A stretch of DNA of 10,859 bases from an uncultured Macromonas sp. Lineage in GTDB: Bacteria; Pseudomonadota; Gammaproteobacteria; Burkholderiales; Burkholderiaceae. Made by a program: the position numbers and the translations under genes. Location: NCBI GenBank assembly GCA_946481585.1, contig CAMLOF010000083.1:1-10859 (forward strand). The letters are read 5' to 3'. Below the pieces are notes generated by a model. It did no database searches. It saw nothing but the letters and a program-made list of their open reading frames with translations, and was not told the origin of the DNA. This document shows, piece by piece, positions 7,045 to 10,859 of this stretch; positions within the stretch are counted from its first letter, which is position 1; the number at the start of each line of letters is the position of its first letter.

Positions 7045-8370
7045 ATGCAAAGCCCCAACATCATTTACATCGTATCGGACGACCTGGGCTACGCCGACCT
7101 GGGCTGCTACGGCGGCCGTCAAGCCCAGTTTGGTGACGTGTCTCCCAACATCGACAAACTTGCCGCAGGCGGCATGCGCTTTGTCGAGGGTTACTCCAAC
7201 TCACCGGTGTGCTCGCCCACCCGTTTTGCGCTGATGACCATGCGCTACCAGTACCGGCTGCGCGGCGCACTGGAAGAGCCCATCAACAGCCGCAGCAAGG
7301 GCAGCGACGTCCTGGGCCTGCCCGCCGATCTGCCTACGCTGCCCTCGCTGCTGCGTGACGCGGGCTACCACACCGCACTCATTGGCAAATGGCACCTGGG
7401 CTACCCGCCCACCTTCGGACCTCTGCGCTCGGGCTACGACGAATTCTTCGGCATCATGGCTGGCGGGGTGGACTACTTCACCCACTGCTCGTCCAAGGGC
7501 GACCACGACCTTTTCCTCGGCGAAGACGAGCACATGGAAGTGGGCTACCTCACCGACATCTTCTCGCGGCGCTCGGTGGACTACATCCACCGCATGGCCG
7601 ATGACGCCAAGGCAGGCAAGCCCTTCTTTTTGAGCCTGCACTACACCGCACCGCACTGGCCATGGGAAACGCGTGACGACGCCCACATCGCCCCCGACGT
7701 GGCTAGGAACCTGTTCCACCTGGACGGCGGCAACATCCACAGCTACCGCCGCATGATCCACCACATGGACGAGGGCATCGGCTGGGTCATGGACGCTCTG
7801 CGCCAGCATGGGCTGGAGGAGAACACCCTGGTCGTCTTCACCAGCGACAACGGCGGGGAGCGCTTCAGCGACAACTGGCCCCTGGTCGGTGGCAAGATGG
7901 ACCTGACCGAAGGGGGCATACGCGTGCCATGGATCGCGCACTGGCCCGCCGTCATTCCGGCAGGCTCCGTCAGCCAGCAGCACTGCATGACGATGGACTG
8001 GTCGGCCACGATGCTGGACGTGGGCGGCGGGCAGCCCGATCCAGACTTTCCGCTGGACGGGATTTCTCTCAAGGGAGTGCTGAGCGACCCGGCCCACCGC
8101 TTCGAGCGCCCGCTGTACTGGCGAATGAACCACCGCAGCCAGCGTGCCCTGCGGGTGGGGGACTGGAAATACCTGCAGGTGGACGGCAACGAATACCTCT
8201 TCAACATTGCAGCGGACGAGCGTGAGCGTGCCAACCTGGCGCAACGTGAACCCGAGCGCATGGCCCACATGCGTCAATTGTGGCTGGACTGGAACGAAAC
8301 CATCCCACCCATACCGCCAGACGCCACCGTGAGCCTGGGCTATTCGACCAAGGACATGCCGCAACGTTAA
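7045..8370 (+). CDS. Type I sulfatase (formylglycine-dependent, arylsulfatase-like), cytoplasmic
   Basis: Alkaline-phosphatase-superfamily enzyme predicted to hydrolyse a sulfate ester to alcohol and sulfate. It is 441 residues long. The metal-binding start is NIIYIVSDDLGYADLGCYGG with D12 and D13. The cysteine to be converted to formylglycine is C56 in CSPTR (56-60). Other active-site parts visible are GKWHLG (K115, H117), APHWPWE (H204), TSDNGG (D268, N269) and GGKMDLTEGG (K284). The start is the ATG at 7045 with AGGA eight bases upstream. The protein has no signal peptide, so it should act in the cytoplasm. In the usual signature the segment after CxPxR ends in Thr-Gly; here it reads ALMTMR, with Met66 in place of glycine. 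Maturation needs a formylglycine-generating enzyme, and none is in this window. The substrate cannot be told from sequence. Confidence 0.92.
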   Translation: MQSPNIIYIVSDDLGYADLGCYGGRQAQFGDVSPNIDKLAAGGMRFVEGYSNSPVCSPTRFALMTMRYQYRLRGALEEPINSRSKGSDVLGLPADLPTLPSLLRDAGYHTALIGKWHLGYPPTFGPLRSGYDEFFGIMAGGVDYFTHCSSKGDHDLFLGEDEHMEVGYLTDIFSRRSVDYIHRMADDAKAGKPFFLSLHYTAPHWPWETRDDAHIAPDVARNLFHLDGGNIHSYRRMIHHMDEGIGWVMDALRQHGLEENTLVVFTSDNGGERFSDNWPLVGGKMDLTEGGIRVPWIAHWPAVIPAGSVSQQHCMTMDWSATMLDVGGGQPDPDFPLDGISLKGVLSDPAHRFERPLYWRMNHRSQRALRVGDWKYLQVDGNEYLFNIAADERERANLAQREPERMAHMRQLWLDWNETIPPIPPDATVSLGYSTKDMPQR

Positions 8371-8380
8371 GCTAGGCGAC

Positions 8381-10033
8381 ATGTCACGAATAGAACGGCT
8401 GTTTCCCTTCCTTTCCTGGCCACGCGCGGATGCCTCCCTGCTGCGAGGCGAGGCCTTGGCTGGCCTTACCGTGGGGCTGATGGTCATACCCCAGGGGGTG
8501 GCGTATGCCGCGCTGGCGGGCATGCCCCTGGTCACGGGCATTTACGCCTCGCTGCTGCCCGCTCTGGTGGCTGTGCTGTTCGGCGCGTCCCCCCGGCTGT
8601 CGGTGGGGCCTACCGCACTGAGCTGTCTGCTGGTGAGCGCGTCGCTGGCCGGGTTGGCCACACCGGGCAGCAGTGAATGGATTGCACTGGCGGTGTGGCT
8701 GTCGCTGCTGACAGGCCTGCTGCAGGTGGTGCTGGGCCTGGCACGCTTTGGCTGGCTGTTGAACCTGGTCAACTCCCCCGTACTGATGGCCTTCACCCAG
8801 GCGGCAGCGGTTCTCATCATTGGATCGCAACTGCCAGCGCTGCTGGGCCTGCCAGCCAACCTTGGAGAATGGCTGGCAGGGGCTTCGCCGCATTGGCCAT
8901 CGGTGGCGTTTGGCCTGGGGAGTCTGGCCGTGCTGATGCTGGCAAGGCGCTGGCGCCCCACCTTTCCCACCGTGCTGGTTGTGGTGCTGGCCACGGCGGG
9001 CGCAAGCCAGTTGATAGGCTTTGAGGCACAGGGCGGCGCCGTGGTGGGCACGCTGCCCGAAGGCCTGCCAGCGCTCTACCTGCCTGGCTGGCTCGGCTGG
9101 GGCACGTTGGCCCAGCTGGCGGTGCCGGTGCTGGTGGTCACGCTGGTGAGCTTCCTGGAAACCGCCGCCAGCGCCAAGGTGGACAACGCCCGCCAAGGCC
9201 AGCGCTGGAACCAGGACCAGGACCTTATCGGCCAAGGCCTCGCCAAGATCGCCGCCGGATTCAGCGGAACATTTCCCACAAGTTCGTCGTTCTCGCGTTC
9301 TGCGCTCAATCTATACGCGGGCGCCAAAAGTGGATGGGCCACCTTGTTTTCGGTGGTGGTCGTGTTGATCGCCCTGCTCTTTCTGCTGCCAGTGCTGCAC
9401 CATGTGCCACAGGCAGTGCTGGCGGCCGTGGTGCTGGTCGCTGTGATCGGACTGATCAAACCGCGTGAATTCCTGCGGTTGTGGCGCATCTCCCGGGTGG
9501 AGGCCATGATCGCACTCGCCACCGTAGCCATCACCGTCCTGTCCGCCCCACGGCTTTACTGGGGCGTGCTGGCGGGGGTGTTGATGTCGCTCAGCCACTT
9601 TCTGTACCAGCGGCTGCACCCGCGCATCATTGAAGTGGGCGCCCACCCGGACGGCCGCCTGCGCGACCGCCACCTGTGGAAGCTGCCGCCGCTGGCGCCA
9701 GCCACCTACGCACTGCGCATGGATGCGGAGCTGGACTTCGGATCGGCAGCAGCACTGGAGCGAGCCATTACCGAACACCTGGCAGCCCACCCTGCCACGC
9801 AGCACGTGGTGCTGATGGCGCAGCCCATCAACCGCGTTGACGCTACCGGGGTCGAAACCTTCACCCGCCTGCGTCTGCTGCTGGAAGGCCAGGGGCGCAC
9901 CCTGCACCTGGTGGGATTGAAGCTGCCGGTAGAGCAAACCTTGCGCGCGGCAGGCGAACTCAACGAGTCGCCGCACCTGCACATGTACGCCACCGAGGCG
10001 GAGGCGCTGCGCGCGCTCAACGCCAGTGATTGA
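8381..10033 (+). CDS. SulP-family anion (sulfate) transporter with STAS domain
   Basis: An inner-membrane transporter of the SLC26/SulP family, 550 residues. Members move sulfate, bicarbonate, dicarboxylates and other anions. The N-terminal two thirds is strongly hydrophobic, with many predicted membrane helices. It opens with the SulP signature around PQGVAYAALAGMPLVTGIYA, followed by SPVLMAFTQAAAVLIIG and FLETAASAKVDN and by SGTFPTSSSFSRSALN. A cytoplasmic STAS domain occupies about residues 440-545. Its DxxG loop is D487-A-T-G490, so threonine stands where many STAS domains have a phosphorylatable serine. The gene begins ten bases after the sulfatase stop with a short AGG ribosome-binding element, so it is the last gene of the Bug-sulfatase-SulP operon. 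Sulfate is the natural guess for substrate in that company, but import versus export and the ion itself are not settled. The next gene converges on it across nine bases. Confidence 0.93.
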   Translation: MSRIERLFPFLSWPRADASLLRGEALAGLTVGLMVIPQGVAYAALAGMPLVTGIYASLLPALVAVLFGASPRLSVGPTALSCLLVSASLAGLATPGSSEWIALAVWLSLLTGLLQVVLGLARFGWLLNLVNSPVLMAFTQAAAVLIIGSQLPALLGLPANLGEWLAGASPHWPSVAFGLGSLAVLMLARRWRPTFPTVLVVVLATAGASQLIGFEAQGGAVVGTLPEGLPALYLPGWLGWGTLAQLAVPVLVVTLVSFLETAASAKVDNARQGQRWNQDQDLIGQGLAKIAAGFSGTFPTSSSFSRSALNLYAGAKSGWATLFSVVVVLIALLFLLPVLHHVPQAVLAAVVLVAVIGLIKPREFLRLWRISRVEAMIALATVAITVLSAPRLYWGVLAGVLMSLSHFLYQRLHPRIIEVGAHPDGRLRDRHLWKLPPLAPATYALRMDAELDFGSAAALERAITEHLAAHPATQHVVLMAQPINRVDATGVETFTRLRLLLEGQGRTLHLVGLKLPVEQTLRAAGELNESPHLHMYATEAEALRALNASD

Positions 10034-10042
10034 AGGCGCGAA

Positions 10043-10468
10043 TCAGGCCCGGCCGATGATGGAGGCCGTGGCCATCAGCTCTTCGAGCAGCGCCAGCGAC
10101 ACCTTGCCAGACACGCTGTAGGGGTCGAATTCCGGGCGCTCGGAGTACTTGAGCACGATGGAGGTGTTGAGCTTGCTGAGGTTGACCTGCCCCATGGTCC
10201 AGCCACCGAAGCGGCGCTCGGTGATCTCTTCGTAGTGCAGCAACTCCACATCCTTGTGGCGCGGGTCTTCGATGATGTGGCTGTACAGGCGGTTGACCGC
10301 CTGGCGCCCGCCCTCTATGGCCTGCACGAAGATGCCTCCGCCATAGCAGAGGATGCCCGTGATGCCGTTGTGCAGGTTGTGCTGACGCGCCGAAGCCAGA
10401 ATGGAATGGATGGCTTCGTCGTTACCCGGCTCCACGGCCCGGCTCACATAAAGCAGACGCACCAGCAT
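10043..10468 (-). CDS. Single-domain BLUF blue-light photoreceptor
   Basis: A flavin-binding light sensor of 141 residues; the BLUF fold takes up about residues 2-95, and the rest forms C-terminal helices without an output enzyme domain, as in short BLUF proteins such as PixD and BlrB. All residues needed for the photocycle are present: Y7 in LLYVS, N31, the GITGILCY motif, Q49 in FVQAIEG, and W90 and M92 in FGGWTMG. The spacings Tyr-Asn 24, Tyr-Gln 42 and Tyr-Trp 83 equal those of AppA. It should therefore respond to blue light by a red-shifted flavin state and signal by protein contact; the partner is unknown. The ATG at 10468 lies one base after the folE stop, and its ribosome-binding site (GGGAG, eight bases upstream) is inside the folE coding end. 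Confidence 0.94.
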   Translation of the reverse strand: MLVRLLYVSRAVEPGNDEAIHSILASARQHNLHNGITGILCYGGGIFVQAIEGGRQAVNRLYSHIIEDPRHKDVELLHYEEITERRFGGWTMGQVNLSKLNTSIVLKYSERPEFDPYSVSGKVSLALLEELMATASIIGRA

Positions 10469-10469
10469 G

Positions 10470-10859
10470 TCAGTTGCTCCCTCGCGGAATGAGCGAGAGG
10501 AATTCGCGGCGCAGGGTCGGGTCCTTCAGGAACACACCGCGCATGACCGAGTTGATCATCTTGCTGTCCATGTCCTTCACGCCACGCCAGGCCATGCAGT
10601 AGTGGCTGGCCTCCATGACGATGGCCAAGCCATCGGGCTGGGTTTTTTCCTGGATCAGGTCAGCCAGCTGCACCACGGCCTCTTCCTGGATCTGCGGACG
10701 GCCCATCACCCACTCGGCGAGCCGTGCGTACTTGCTCAGGCCGATGACGTTGGTGTGCTCGTTGGGCATGATCCCGATCCACACCTTGCCAATCACAGGG
10801 CAGAAGTGGTGACTGCACGCGCTGCGCACCGTGATCGGGCCGACGATCATCAGCTCGTT
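10470..10859 (-). CDS. folE: GTP cyclohydrolase I (FolE), 5' part cut by window
   Basis: Converts GTP to 7,8-dihydroneopterin triphosphate, the first step of folate and tetrahydropterin synthesis; a cytoplasmic zinc enzyme forming decamers in E. coli. Only the C-terminal 129 residues are in the window and the frame runs off the right edge, so the ATG at 10850 is internal, not the start. The fragment shows the zinc and active-site segment ITVRSACSHHF (zinc Cys codon at 10817-10815, with the histidine three residues on), then VIGLSKYARLAEWVMGRPQIQE, and the second zinc/catalytic motif SHYCMAWRGVKD (zinc Cys codon at 10598-10596). The protein ends normally after EFLSLIPRGSN. Full-length members have about 180-220 residues. 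It is followed after one base by the BLUF gene, so the two form an operon. Confidence 0.95.
   Translation of the reverse strand, partial: NELMIVGPITVRSACSHHFCPVIGKVWIGIMPNEHTNVIGLSKYARLAEWVMGRPQIQEEAVVQLADLIQEKTQPDGLAIVMEASHYCMAWRGVKDMDSKMINSVMRGVFLKDPTLRREFLSLIPRGSN
10477..10499 (-). promoter_or_regulatory. Hairpin masking the BLUF ribosome-binding site
   Basis: On the minus strand CTCTCGC (10499-10493) pairs with GCGAGGG (10485-10479), with one G-T wobble and a seven-base loop. The right arm contains the start of GAGGGAG, the only Shine-Dalgarno-like sequence before the BLUF ATG at 10468. The stem lies within the last codons of folE, so ribosomes finishing folE would melt it. This suggests translational coupling of BLUF to folE. 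It is inferred from base pairing alone. Confidence 0.5.

Noticed and set aside
7201..8541. Minus-strand open frame of 446 codons opposite the sulfatase.
   Set aside because: Valine- and histidine-rich shadow translation with no domain pattern, lying over a complete sulfatase gene.
10034..10042. Possible terminator between the SulP and BLUF genes.
   Set aside because: The nine-base gap and its flanks show no convincing stem followed by a T-run.

Overview
The window is gene-dense, high-GC chromosomal DNA with no mobile element, CRISPR array or RNA gene that I can see. Several features point to a betaproteobacterium of the Burkholderiales, most likely a member of the Comamonadaceae (Acidovorax/Comamonas/Delftia-like): a Bug-family (TctC-like) periplasmic receptor, a gpmA-ctpA-moeB run facing a rhodanese-grxC-secB-gpsA run, and the general protein style. 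This placement rests on recognition by eye, not on a search.

Positions 1-2246 (minus strand) hold a housekeeping run read leftwards: a membrane-anchored rhodanese, glutaredoxin 3 (grxC), the SecB export chaperone, and glycerol-3-phosphate dehydrogenase (gpsA, cut by the left edge about 15-20 residues before its end). A well-formed intrinsic terminator lies between grxC and secB, in the immediate leader of secB. Positions 2325-5393 (plus strand) diverge from that run: gpmA (phosphoglycerate mutase), a ctpA-type S41 protease with PDZ domain, and a MoeB/ThiF-type adenylyltransferase 16 bases after it. The minus-strand gene order matches the Escherichia coli yibN-grxC-secB-gpsA cluster, which also diverges from a phosphoglycerate mutase gene.

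Positions 5409-10033 look like an accessory metabolic module. A MarR-type regulator (minus strand) faces a tight three-gene plus-strand operon: a periplasmic Bug solute-binding protein, a formylglycine-type sulfatase without signal peptide, and a SulP anion transporter with STAS domain. The 84-base divergent gap carries two overlapping palindromes that could be the MarR operator. My inference is that the module handles a sulfate ester, possibly a carboxylated or aromatic one: the Bug protein binds it outside, the sulfatase cleaves it in the cytoplasm, and SulP moves the sulfate.

Positions 10043-10859 (minus strand) hold the 3' part of folE (GTP cyclohydrolase I) followed after one base by a single-domain BLUF blue-light photoreceptor with all key flavin-site residues. 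The ribosome-binding site of the BLUF gene lies in a hairpin inside the end of folE, so the two genes appear translationally coupled. This pairing of a light sensor with pterin/folate synthesis, and the putative sulfate-ester operon, are the two parts of the window most worth following up.
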